Assembly (NCBI GenBank): GCA_016788485.1
Contig: JAEUSV010000061.1
Location: 1 to 36,038 of the forward strand
Length of the DNA: 36,038 nucleotides
Reading direction: 5' to 3'
DNA from: Flavobacteriales bacterium
Lineage (GTDB): Bacteria > Bacteroidota > Bacteroidia > Flavobacteriales_F > PHOS-HE28
In this document: in pieces, positions 8,212 to 15,847 of the stretch
Layout: the number at the start of each line of letters is the position of its first letter
Numbering within the stretch: the first letter of the stretch is position 1
The notes under the pieces: model-generated
Databases searched by the model: none
Seen by the model: the letters and a program-made list of their open reading frames with translations, nothing else
Told to the model about the DNA's origin: nothing
Program-made: the position numbers and the translations under genes

Positions 8212-8613
8212 CTAGCGCTCGCGCAGCTCGGTGATGATCTCCCGGTCGCTGGGCATCACCACTTCGGTGTCGTTCAGGCGGCGCACCCAGTACATGTACT
8301 TGCCGGTGCCTTGGCAGGCGAAGGCGGTCATGCGTTCGTTGGCGGCCAGCGCCTTGATGGGGAAGGTACGCCAGGTGCCGTTGGCCTCCTGCATGGCCAC
8401 CTTCACCTCCACCGTCTCGGTGCAGTTGTTGGTGAGCTCCACCTGGTAGGTGCCGCTGTGGTCGCGCTTGTAGCCTTCCTTGTACAGCTCGCACTTCTCG
8501 CAGGCCTTGCCCCAGCTGCTGCTGGACTTCACCACGCACTCGTCGTAGTTGCGGTCCTGGGCCGCCAGCGCCAGGGAGAAGGAGAGGAACAGGGTGGAAA
8601 CGATGGTTCGCAT
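8212..8613 (-). CDS. small exported protein of unknown function
   Basis: The protein has 133 aa from the ATG at 8613; a GTG at 8622 is in frame and overlaps the upstream stop, but adds only three residues. The signal peptide is MRTIVSTLFLSFSLALAAQ. The mature part is cysteine-containing (ECVVKSS, ACEKCELYKEG, NNCTETV, FACQGTG) and reads as a small beta-rich domain (VELTNNCTETVEVKVAMQ, ANGTWRTFPI, YMYWVRRLND). No family is recognised. It is the last gene of a three-gene minus-strand cluster, with 5 bp separating it from the TPR gene, so it is very likely co-transcribed and perhaps translationally coupled. Confidence 0.8.
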   Translation of the reverse strand: MRTIVSTLFLSFSLALAAQDRNYDECVVKSSSSWGKACEKCELYKEGYKRDHSGTYQVELTNNCTETVEVKVAMQEANGTWRTFPIKALAANERMTAFACQGTGKYMYWVRRLNDTEVVMPSDREIITELRER

Positions 8614-8618
8614 GGTGG

Positions 8619-9158
8619 TCACTTGCAGCGGTTGTTCTCGAGGATGATCTTGGCCTCACCATTGCCCAGCTTCTTGCTGGTGCGCCAGTCCTGGCAGGCA
8701 CCGGTGATGTCGCCGAGCGATTTCTTCGCCCAGCCCCGGTTGTTGTAGGCCTCCTGGTTCTTGGGGTCGAGCCCCAGCACGGTGTCGAAGTCGCGCATGG
8801 CCAGGTCGTACTTCCCGAGCCTGTTGTAGGCGCTGCCGCGGCTGGTGTAGGCCCAGAGGTGGTCGTTCTTGCGCTCGATCACCGCGGTGAGATCGGCCAC
8901 GGCGAGCTCGTACTCGCGCTGCAGGCTGTGGCAGAAGCCGCGCTGGAGGTAGGCGTTGATGTGCTCGGGGTCCCTGGCCAGCACCTGGTCGTACAGGCCG
9001 ATGGCCTTGGCGTAGGCGCCGCTGTTGTAAGCCTTCTCGCCTTCGCGGAAGAGATGCTCCACATCGGCGTCGGGTGCCTTGGCCTGCGCCAGGTCCTGGG
9101 CGTTCAACACGGTGGCGCAGCTCAACAGCAGCGCGGCGATGCAGTTGTTCAGGGTCAT
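8619..9158 (-). CDS. exported TPR repeat protein
   Basis: The 179-aa protein has a signal peptide (MTLNNCIAALLLSCATVLNAQ) followed by about four TPR units between residues 33 and 170. Visible repeat cores are GEKAYNSGAYAKAIGLYDQV, AYLQRGFCHSLQREYELAV, AYTSRGSAYNRLGKYDLAM and AYNNRGWAKKSLGD. The final unit ends in the GACQDWRTSKKLGN pattern, common at the end of small Bacteroidota TPR proteins. It is presumably a periplasmic protein-protein scaffold. It lies 24 bp downstream of the gene at 9183 and 5 bp upstream of the next, so the three are likely one operon. Confidence 0.88.
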   Translation of the reverse strand: MTLNNCIAALLLSCATVLNAQDLAQAKAPDADVEHLFREGEKAYNSGAYAKAIGLYDQVLARDPEHINAYLQRGFCHSLQREYELAVADLTAVIERKNDHLWAYTSRGSAYNRLGKYDLAMRDFDTVLGLDPKNQEAYNNRGWAKKSLGDITGACQDWRTSKKLGNGEAKIILENNRCK

Positions 9159-9182
9159 GGTCGTTCGGGTCGCGTTGCGTTG

Positions 9183-9635
9183 TTACGGACGCTTGGGCCC
9201 GGAGGTTCCACCCGCGTTGACGAGCCGTTCCTGTGCGCTGCCGATCAAGGCGCGGAGGGCGGCGATGCTGCGCGCGCCGTCGGCATCGCCCGGTGCGGGC
9301 GGCAGGTTGCTGCGCCCCGTGTGCCGGATGGTGTTGAGCTTGAAGAGCTCCTTGTCGATGCACTGGCCGTTGCCTTCGGTGCACGTGAGCATCACGGCGC
9401 CCTCCTCCGCATTGAAGGCGATGGCCCCGGGGTCGAGGTGCTCCAGGTAGGCCACGTCCTGGCGGTAGTGCGTTGCACCGTCGAAGAAGTCGGCGACGAG
9501 CCTGTCGTGCTTGTCGATCTTGAAGCGCACCACGCCTCCGTACAGGTCGTTGAGCGCCTGGAGCTCGGCCGGGGGGGCCTGGGCGACCAGGAGCAGGGGG
9601 GCGAGGAATGCGAAGAGAACGGGGATGTGCCGCAT
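9183..9635 (-). CDS. exported protein of unknown function
   Basis: The protein has 150 aa from the ATG at 9635, chosen because it begins the signal peptide MRHIPVLFAFLAPLLLVAQ; an upstream in-frame extension to 9689 is not signal-like. The mature region is a compact beta-rich sequence (LYGGVVRFKIDKHDRLVADF, FDGATHYRQDVAYLEHLDP) with an acidic stretch and two Cys (TCTEGNGQC). The C-terminal third is helical (ARSIAALRALIGSAQERLV). I recognise no family. It is the first gene of the 9635-8212 cluster and diverges from the small membrane gene at 9693 across 57 bp. Confidence 0.8.
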   Translation of the reverse strand: MRHIPVLFAFLAPLLLVAQAPPAELQALNDLYGGVVRFKIDKHDRLVADFFDGATHYRQDVAYLEHLDPGAIAFNAEEGAVMLTCTEGNGQCIDKELFKLNTIRHTGRSNLPPAPGDADGARSIAALRALIGSAQERLVNAGGTSGPKRP

Positions 9636-9692
9636 GAGGTAACCTGTTGCGGCCGTCCTACGTAACACGAGCGGACCAAGTTCTCCCACCCC

Positions 9693-9812
9693 ATGGAACG
9701 CGTAGACAATGTTGCCAAGCGCACCCTGCTGATGGCGGGCTGCCTGATCCTCGTGATCCTTGTTGCCGTGGCCGCGAAGGCCGCCACCGTACAGCCCGTC
9801 ATCGCACCGTGA
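9693..9812 (+). CDS. 39-aa single-pass membrane peptide, translationally coupled to next gene
   Basis: A 40-codon ORF starts at ATG 9693. It encodes a short charged N-terminus (MERVDNVAKR), one hydrophobic helix (residues ~11-31, LLMAGCLILVILVAVAA) and a short tail. Its stop overlaps the start of the next gene in TGATG (9810-9814), a classic coupling arrangement. Positive charge before the helix suggests N-in/C-out topology. No homologue is recognised, and it could be a leader peptide that only controls translation of the downstream gene. Confidence 0.55.
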   Translation: MERVDNVAKRTLLMAGCLILVILVAVAAKAATVQPVIAP

Positions 9813-11041
9813 TGGCAGGGCTGAAGCGCATGCTGGCCCTGGCCGTGGTGATCGCCACGGCCTCGGCCGCGTTCGCCCAGGGGGGCACGTTCACCATCAG
9901 CGGTCGTGTGAAGATCGATGGCGGTGGCATGGACGGCACCAAGGTGGTAGTGTACCGCAATGGCCAGAAGGACCGCGTGATCACCAACGGCCTCAGCAAG
10001 TTCAGCCTGGAGCTCGACCTGGGCCAGAACTACACGTTGAGCTTCGAGAAGGACGGCTTCGTGACCAAGAAGCTGAGCTTCGACACGCATGCACCGGCCG
10101 AGGCCGCGGCCAACGGCTTCACGCCGTTCGAATTCGCCGTTTCCCTGTTCAAGCAGTACGACGACGTGAACACCGTGGTGTTCAACCAGCCGGTTGGCAT
10201 GATCCGTTACGATGCCACCCTGGACGATTTCGACTACGACACCGACTACACCAAGTCGATCCAATCGCAGTTGCAGAAGGCGCAGGACGAGGTGGCGCAG
10301 AAGCAGAAGGAGGAGGCCGAGAAGGACGCCGCCGAGGCGCGCCAGAAGGCCGAGGCCGAGAAGCAGAAGGCCAAGGCCGACGCGGAGGCCAAGGCCCGCG
10401 AGGCCGAGGCCGCCAAGGCCCAGGCCCGCCAGCAGAAGGAGCAGGAGGAGGCCGCGAAGAAGGCCGAGGCCGAGCGCGTGAAGGCCGAGCAGGCCGCGAA
10501 GAAGGCGGAGGAACAGCGGCTCGCCGAGGAGGCCCGCAAGGCGAAGGAGGCGGCCAAGCCCGCGCCGAAGCCCAAGCCCGAGCCGGCCCCCAAGCCCGAT
10601 CCGCCCGCGCCCGTGGCCAAGGCCGACCCACCGAAGCCCAAGCCCGCGCCGGTCCCCAAGGCCGAGGCCCCCAGGCCGCCGCCACCGCCGCCGCCCGTGC
10701 AGCGCAATACGCTCAGCGCGAAGGCCCATTCCGGCGACGACGGCCGCCGCGCCCTCGCTCCACGCGTGGCCGAAGAGGCCAGTCCGGTGCGCAAGGCGGC
10801 GCCCGTGAGCCAGCAGGAGCAGCGCCCCGAGGTGAAGACCGTACCGGCCGATGTGGTGCGCAAGGAGGAACTGATCGTGGAGCCCAACCAGGTGGTGACC
10901 GTGGTGCTGCTGGAGACCGACGCCCAGAAGGCCGAGTACCGCAAGGTGGTGCGCAAGTACGGCGCCGTCCACTACTTCAAGAACGGCCAGCCCTGCAGCC
11001 AGCTCGTGTACGAGAGCGAGGCCATGGCCGAGGTGCGCTGA
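9812..11041 (+). CDS. exported coiled-coil / proline-rich envelope protein (TolA-like composition)
   Basis: The 409-aa protein starts at the ATG overlapping the 39-aa gene's stop. The signal peptide is MAGLKRMLALAVVIATASAAFAQ. Residues ~25-135 form a carboxypeptidase-regulatory-like beta domain (FTISGRVKIDGGGMDGTKVV, YTLSFEKDGFVTKKLSF). Residues ~150-250 are a Lys/Glu/Ala-rich helix resembling TolA domain II (KAEAEKQKAKADAEAKARE). Residues ~250-300 are Pro/Lys/Ala-rich (KPAPKPKPEPAPKPDPPAP, RPPPPPPPVQ). A small C-terminal domain follows. It may span the periplasm, with both ends contacting envelope partners, but the function is unknown. Only 4 bp separate it from the convergent gene. Confidence 0.85.
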   Translation: MAGLKRMLALAVVIATASAAFAQGGTFTISGRVKIDGGGMDGTKVVVYRNGQKDRVITNGLSKFSLELDLGQNYTLSFEKDGFVTKKLSFDTHAPAEAAANGFTPFEFAVSLFKQYDDVNTVVFNQPVGMIRYDATLDDFDYDTDYTKSIQSQLQKAQDEVAQKQKEEAEKDAAEARQKAEAEKQKAKADAEAKAREAEAAKAQARQQKEQEEAAKKAEAERVKAEQAAKKAEEQRLAEEARKAKEAAKPAPKPKPEPAPKPDPPAPVAKADPPKPKPAPVPKAEAPRPPPPPPPVQRNTLSAKAHSGDDGRRALAPRVAEEASPVRKAAPVSQQEQRPEVKTVPADVVRKEELIVEPNQVVTVVLLETDAQKAEYRKVVRKYGAVHYFKNGQPCSQLVYESEAMAEVR

Positions 11042-11045
11042 CCGC

Positions 11046-12365
11046 TCAGAAGCCGTAGGTGAACCCGATGCCGAGGGCCTTGCCCTTGGCCGAAGGCGAC
11101 ACAAGGCCTACGAGGTTGGGCACGTCCGCCCACAAGGCCCCGCGCTTCAACTGCAGCCAGGCCCCGGCACCGAGGCGCAGGCCCCCGAATCCACCATAGG
11201 CCAGCGACCCGTTCACGCTCCACCGGCGCGACAGGTTCAGCGAGCGGGTAAGGGTGATGCGGGGGATGTAGCCCGGAACCACCAGGTGATCGATGGTCAG
11301 GTCGGCCGGGCCCGGACGCGGCTTGACCTTGCCGCGGTGCAGCGTGTACCAAAAGGCGGCCTGCAAGCGTGCCGGAAGCCAGCGGGTGAAAGCGGCCTCC
11401 TCCGCGTTCAGCGCCAGGGAATCACGCAGCTGACCTTCCTCGAAGAAGCTTCCCTCGAAGTCGAGCACATCGTCGATCGTGAGCCCATCGTACACCACCA
11501 CTTCCTGCTTGGTGAGGCCGAGGGCACGGTCGTTCCAGCGCACGAGCCCGAGGTCGTCGACGCGAAGCCGGGTGGTGAGCGGTCGTCCGAAGAAGGTGCC
11601 ACGCAGCTCCAGCCCCAGGTCGAGCGCGGCGCCCATGCCGTTCACGAAGCCCGTGGTGGAACCGGTGTCGCTGCTCAGCCAGGTGCCGTCGAGATCGGCC
11701 GTGAGGGAGGTGCCGTCCGGTGCGGTGTAGAGGTCCGCCTTGTCCAGGTGCACGCTGCTCAGGTACTGGCCGCTTACGAGGTCGAGCCGCGCATAGGTCG
11801 CACGGCCGGCGAGCTGAACACCGAAGCCCAGGGTCTGGTAGCGCTGCTGTTCCTGGGCCGATGGGGCCAGCACTGCGGTGGTGCCCACATAGTCCTTGTT
11901 GCCGAAGAAGGTGAGGTCGTAGACCGCATCGGTGAAGCGCATGCCCATCACCGTGCGCGAGGAAAGGCCGATCACTGCGCGGAGGGTGCTGTCCCCGAAA
12001 AGGCCGCGCCCGAAGCTCAGGTCGAGCTCGGCGCTCGCCTCGTAACCCGCGCGGTTGCGGCCCGTGAGCGCATCGCGCGTGCGCTGCCGCAGGTCGCGGT
12101 CCAGGTACTCCCCGCGCCACAGGCCCATCACCAGCTCGTTCAGCAGGGCATTGCTGTCGTAGCCGCCACGCGCCTCGAAGCGCAGTCTTGGGCCGGGCAG
12201 GGGGCCGGTGAAGCGTGGCGGGGGGGCCGGCGGCCGCACCAGGCGATGCAGGGCCGCGTAGCGCGAGGTGTCGGTCGGCGTAAGCGGCGCGAGGGCGGTG
12301 TCGGACTGGCCATGGCCCAGCAAGGACAGGGCAGTGGCGGCAAGAAGCACGAGGACCCTACTCAT
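11046..12365 (-). CDS. predicted outer-membrane beta-barrel protein (DUF5723-like)
   Basis: The 439-aa protein has the signal peptide MSRVLVLLAATALSLLGHGQ. The rest is an alternating series of amphipathic strands and polar turns (YEASAELDLSFGRGLFG, ATYARLDLVSGQYLSSVHL, PRITLTRSLNLSRRW) ending in an aromatic GIGFTYGF, typical of an outer-membrane barrel C-terminus. Length and features such as FFGRPLTTRLRVDDLGLVRW resemble DUF5723 proteins of Bacteroidota; this is recollection, not a search. Its start overlaps the end of the upstream lipoprotein gene by 8 bp, so the two are expressed together and may form one envelope complex. Confidence 0.8.
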   Translation of the reverse strand: MSRVLVLLAATALSLLGHGQSDTALAPLTPTDTSRYAALHRLVRPPAPPPRFTGPLPGPRLRFEARGGYDSNALLNELVMGLWRGEYLDRDLRQRTRDALTGRNRAGYEASAELDLSFGRGLFGDSTLRAVIGLSSRTVMGMRFTDAVYDLTFFGNKDYVGTTAVLAPSAQEQQRYQTLGFGVQLAGRATYARLDLVSGQYLSSVHLDKADLYTAPDGTSLTADLDGTWLSSDTGSTTGFVNGMGAALDLGLELRGTFFGRPLTTRLRVDDLGLVRWNDRALGLTKQEVVVYDGLTIDDVLDFEGSFFEEGQLRDSLALNAEEAAFTRWLPARLQAAFWYTLHRGKVKPRPGPADLTIDHLVVPGYIPRITLTRSLNLSRRWSVNGSLAYGGFGGLRLGAGAWLQLKRGALWADVPNLVGLVSPSAKGKALGIGFTYGF

Positions 12366-13962
12366 CGCCGTTCACCAGGTAGTTCACGTCCACGGTGAGC
12401 TTCAGGTCCAGCCGGTAGCTGTCGAGGATGCGCAGGTGCTGTGTCTGGTCCGCGGTGGTGAAGGCCGCGCGGATGCGGGCGCGGCCCGTGGCATAGAGCA
12501 GGTCGAGGGCCTCGGGCGGCACCGACACATCGATCCGGGAGGAGGTGGGGGCGCTCACCAGGCCATCCGCGCCCAGCACACCGCTGGCGATGGTGCCCAG
12601 CACGGGGAAGGAGCCGACCACCGTGCCACCGCCATCGACCACATCGAGCGAGATCACGGCATCAAAGGGAAAGCCGTTGGTGGCGAACAGGTGCAGCGTT
12701 CCGCCCTGGATGGCATGGCCTTCGGAGGACCCCGGAAGATCAGGCGTCACCAGTTGTTCCAAGGTAAGGCCCGTGGCGATCAGGCGCAGGGGCACCTCCA
12801 GGTCGAGCTGCACGCGCACCTCGCTCTCGTAATAGAGGAAGTCGTTGCCGTTGCTCACGTTCCCCAGCGGGTTCACGCGAAGGCTGCCGGCATAGCTGAT
12901 GCTGTCGGGCAGGTTCTCGATCCACGCGTCGAGGTTGCTGTTGCCGTTGTTCAGCACGGCGGTGTACGTGGAAGGCGCCGGAGAACCGCCCTGGTCGAGG
13001 GCCCGGTTGAGGTTGAGCGGGGCCGAGGTGATGGTGTGCGCGAGGTCGACCGCCGTGCCGGTGCGGGTGTTATGGCCGGTCAGGTGGTCCAGCTCGATGC
13101 GCATGTCGGCCCCCACGCCGTTGGTGATCGACAGGGTGGCCGCCACCTGGTCCAGGTCCAGCGTGCCGGCGATCAGGCTGCCGAAGATGTCGAGCGTGGA
13201 GCCGTCGGGCCCCAGGTCGATCACCCGCGAACCGAAGTACCCCTTGGCGTAGGCGGGCACCACGTCGTTGTAGCCCACGCGCGCCACGATGCTGTCGCCC
13301 GCGTTGACCGCCACGTCCGAGGTGGCCTGAGGATCCACCTGGTAGGCGAGCTGGGTGCTCAGGGTGTTCACGTCGTCGGCATCGGGCCCGCGCAGGTCGA
13401 AGTCGAAACCGGCGAGGTCGAAGCTCTCCACGTGGCTGCCGGGCACCCCACCGGCCGCCGCAGGGATCAGCCGCTCCACGCTGAAGGGGACGTTGGCGGG
13501 CGTGGTGCAGCCGGGCAGGGAGAAGGTGCCCAGGAAGCGGCCGGCGTTCTGGTTGCTCACCGCGAGGGCGAGCGTGCCGGAACGGACGCGCAGGCGCGAA
13601 AGCTCCAGGTCGTCGAGGTCGAAGCGCGTCACATCGTTCGTGGCAGGCAGGGTGAACCCGGGCGGCAGGTAGCCGTCGATCGGCATCACCAGGGAATAAT
13701 TGAAGCTGGTGTCCGGACCGGTGAGCACGGTGTCCAGCTTCAGGCCGAAGAGCTCCGAACGGTACACCAGTGTCACATCGCCGTTCGCCGAGGTCTCCAG
13801 CAAGCTGTCGGGGACGATGTCGGCGATGGTGAGGCTGGTGTTCACCACCGGTGCCACCAGTTCCACATCCCAACGCGGACCGTCCGGGTCGCGGCGGCAC
13901 CCGGACACCAGGAATATCATCAACAGGCAGGCAACCGTACCGGACCTTGCTGCGTACTTCAT
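12358..13962 (-). CDS. large lipoprotein of unknown function
   Basis: The 534-aa protein has a lipoprotein signal with lipobox LVSGC (Cys22). The mature chain is beta-rich, with many Asp/Asn/Gly turns and no recognised domain: an N-terminal block (WDVELVAPVVNTSLTIADIV) resembling cell-surface beta-sandwich proteins, central repeats of hydrophobic strands, and a C-terminal stretch ending in LKLTVDVNYLV. The next gene, an outer-membrane barrel, starts inside its last codons (8-bp overlap). A minus-strand TAAATTAC box lies 8 nt before the ATG, again implying a very short leader. Lipoprotein-barrel pairing suggests a surface-exposed or periplasmic partner of the barrel. Confidence 0.85.
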   Translation of the reverse strand: MKYAARSGTVACLLMIFLVSGCRRDPDGPRWDVELVAPVVNTSLTIADIVPDSLLETSANGDVTLVYRSELFGLKLDTVLTGPDTSFNYSLVMPIDGYLPPGFTLPATNDVTRFDLDDLELSRLRVRSGTLALAVSNQNAGRFLGTFSLPGCTTPANVPFSVERLIPAAAGGVPGSHVESFDLAGFDFDLRGPDADDVNTLSTQLAYQVDPQATSDVAVNAGDSIVARVGYNDVVPAYAKGYFGSRVIDLGPDGSTLDIFGSLIAGTLDLDQVAATLSITNGVGADMRIELDHLTGHNTRTGTAVDLAHTITSAPLNLNRALDQGGSPAPSTYTAVLNNGNSNLDAWIENLPDSISYAGSLRVNPLGNVSNGNDFLYYESEVRVQLDLEVPLRLIATGLTLEQLVTPDLPGSSEGHAIQGGTLHLFATNGFPFDAVISLDVVDGGGTVVGSFPVLGTIASGVLGADGLVSAPTSSRIDVSVPPEALDLLYATGRARIRAAFTTADQTQHLRILDSYRLDLKLTVDVNYLVNGDE

Positions 13963-14037
13963 TCAGGGGGGTAATTTAGCCACCGATACCCGGCGGGACC
14001 GACCCTGCCGCTGGCGATCGGTAGATCCGTGGAGGCG

Positions 14038-14487
14038 ATGTTGATCGGTAGACGTGCGTTCCTGTTGCCTTGGCTGCTTGCCAGTGTGGTGATGTACGCA
14101 CTTTCCTACCTGTGGCACGGTATCGCGCTCACCGACCTCAAGGAGCTGAAGATCCCCCTGGGCCTGTACCTGGCCCTGAGCGCATTGGTCTACCTGCTCA
14201 TCGGGCTGGGGACGAAACTGGCGGTGCATCACGCCATCGTGCACGAGTGGATCAGCCTGAAGCGGGCCTTCCCGCTGGCCTCGATGGCCATCGGCGCGGC
14301 CATCGGCTTCGTGGTCTACCTCATCGTCTTCATCCTTGGCATGTCGTTCGCCAGCCGCGACGCCATGCACATCGCGGTCGACCTCCTCTGGCAGATGGTG
14401 GAGCAGGGGGTGGGCGGCCTGATGGTGAGCCTGGGCGTGATCTATGACATGCACCGCAGCTTCATGGAGAGCGAGCGGGCCCGCTGA
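14038..14487 (+). CDS. four-helix integral membrane protein of unknown function
   Basis: The protein has 149 aa from ATG 14038; an in-frame GTG at 14029 is possible. A GGAGG sits only 2 nt before the ATG, an unusual spacing in a genome that mostly lacks Shine-Dalgarno sequences. Four hydrophobic segments are visible: residues ~8-25 (FLLPWLLASVVMYALSYL), ~40-60 (LGLYLALSALVYLLIGLG), ~82-105 (MAIGAAIGFVVYLIVFILG) and ~120-140. Short charged loops contain His pairs (AVHHAIVHEW). No family is recognised. The gene converges with rarA, leaving 3 bp. Confidence 0.75.
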   Translation: MLIGRRAFLLPWLLASVVMYALSYLWHGIALTDLKELKIPLGLYLALSALVYLLIGLGTKLAVHHAIVHEWISLKRAFPLASMAIGAAIGFVVYLIVFILGMSFASRDAMHIAVDLLWQMVEQGVGGLMVSLGVIYDMHRSFMESERAR

Positions 14488-14490
14488 GGA

Positions 14491-15774
14491 TCAGGCCTTG
14501 TCGTACCGGTCCTTCCAGAGCTTCCTGATCAAGGCGGCGTAGGCCTGTTCCCGGGGCGAGTCGCCCGGGGTGAAGAACACCGTGCCGCTGATGGCCTCGG
14601 GCAGGAACTCCTGTTCGATGAAGTGGCCTTCTCCCTCGTGGCTGTATTGATAGGCCTTGCCGTAGCCCAGTTCCTTCATGAGCTTGGTGGGGGCGTTGCG
14701 GAGGTGGAGCGGCACGGGCAGGTCGCCGGTGGCCTGCACCTTGGCCTGCGCCGCCCCGATGGCCATGTAGCTGGCGTTGCTCTTGGGGGCGCAGGCGAGG
14801 TACACCGCGCATTGGCTCAGGATGATGCGCCCCTCCGGCCAGCCGATGAGCTGCACGCCCTGCATGGCGGTGGTGGCCATGAGCAGCGCGTTCGGGTCGG
14901 CCAGGCCCACGTCCTCGCTGGCCAGGATCACCATGCGCCGCGCGATGAAGAGCGGGTCCTCGCCACCCTCCACCATGCGCGCCAGCCAGTACACGGCGGC
15001 GTTGGGGTCGCTGCCGCGCATGCTCTTGATGAAGGCGCTCACGATGTCGTAGTGCTGCTCGCCTTGCTTGTCGTACCGGGCGGCGTTGCTCTGCACCACC
15101 TCCTTCACCAGCGCATCGGTGATCACCACATCGCCGCCGTCCGCGGGCGCGGCCTTCACACACAGCTCGAAGGTGTTGAGCAGCCGGCGCGCATCACCAC
15201 CGCTGGCCCGCATCAGGGCATCGGTCCCTTGAAGCGCGATGCGCCGCGAACGCAGCTCGGGGTCCTCGCGCATCGCGCGCTCCAGCAGGCCCAGGAGCTG
15301 GCCTTCGTCCAACGACCTCAGGGTGTAGACCTGGCAGCGGGAGAGGAGCGCGTTGATCACCTCGAAGCTGGGGTTCTCGGTGGTGGCGCCGATCAGGGTG
15401 ATGGTGCCTTTCTCCACCGCCCCGAGGAGGCTGTCCTGCTGCGCCTTGCTGAAGCGGTGGATCTCGTCGATGAACAGCACGGCGCTGCGGGCGAAGAGCC
15501 CCTTGCCACCGGCCTGCTCGATCACCTCGCGCACGTCCTTCACGCCGCTGCTGATGGCGCTGAGGGTGAAGAAGGGACGCTGCAGCTTCTCGGCGATGAG
15601 GCGGGCCAGGGTGGTCTTGCCCACGCCCGGCGGCCCCCACAGGATCATGCTGGGCAGCATGCCGCCGGCCAGGGCCTTGCGCAGGATGCCACCGGGGCCC
15701 ACGAGGTGCTCCTGGCCCACGACCTGGTCGAGGTCTAGGGGGCGCATGCGTTCGGCAAGGGGGGCGTGCTCCAC
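14491..15774 (-). CDS. rarA: replication-associated recombination protein A (RarA/MgsA, AAA+ ATPase)
   Basis: This 427-aa protein is a full-length RarA of the clamp-loader-like AAA+ family, which acts at stalled replication forks. It shows the N-terminal PLAERMRP motif and QVVGQEHLVG, Walker A GPPGVGKTT at residues 47-55, Walker B LFIDEIHRF around 100-108, sensor 1 in IGATTENPSFEV, and the C-terminal tetramerisation region (SAFIKSMRGSDPNAAVYWLA, ASEDVGLADP, YSHEGEGHFIEQEFLP). The start is at ATG 15774, just after a TACCTTCG box, so the mRNA may be leaderless. Confidence 0.97.
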   Translation of the reverse strand: MEHAPLAERMRPLDLDQVVGQEHLVGPGGILRKALAGGMLPSMILWGPPGVGKTTLARLIAEKLQRPFFTLSAISSGVKDVREVIEQAGGKGLFARSAVLFIDEIHRFSKAQQDSLLGAVEKGTITLIGATTENPSFEVINALLSRCQVYTLRSLDEGQLLGLLERAMREDPELRSRRIALQGTDALMRASGGDARRLLNTFELCVKAAPADGGDVVITDALVKEVVQSNAARYDKQGEQHYDIVSAFIKSMRGSDPNAAVYWLARMVEGGEDPLFIARRMVILASEDVGLADPNALLMATTAMQGVQLIGWPEGRIILSQCAVYLACAPKSNASYMAIGAAQAKVQATGDLPVPLHLRNAPTKLMKELGYGKAYQYSHEGEGHFIEQEFLPEAISGTVFFTPGDSPREQAYAALIRKLWKDRYDKA

Positions 15775-15778
15775 GGCG

Positions 15779-15786
15779 CGAAGGTA
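15779..15786 (-). promoter_or_regulatory. -7 box TACCTTCG almost touching the rarA start
   Basis: On the minus strand, TACCTTCG ends 4 nt before the rarA ATG. With transcription beginning about 4-6 nt after such a box, the message would have no or almost no leader. Confidence 0.45.
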
Positions 15787-15799
15787 TCCCCATAACGCA

Positions 15800-15829
15800 G
15801 CGCCCCCCTCCGTTGCGGGAGGGGGGCGC
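15800..15829 (-). terminator. hairpin terminator of the giant T9SS gene
   Basis: A 12-bp perfect stem (GCGCCCCCCTCC / GGAGGGGGGCGC) has a 6-nt loop and lies 18 bp past the stop codon of the minus-strand gene ending at 15848. The U tail is poor (TGCGTTATG). It also lies just upstream of the rarA promoter. Confidence 0.55.
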
Positions 15830-15847
15830 GCGGGGTCGGGTCGTCGA

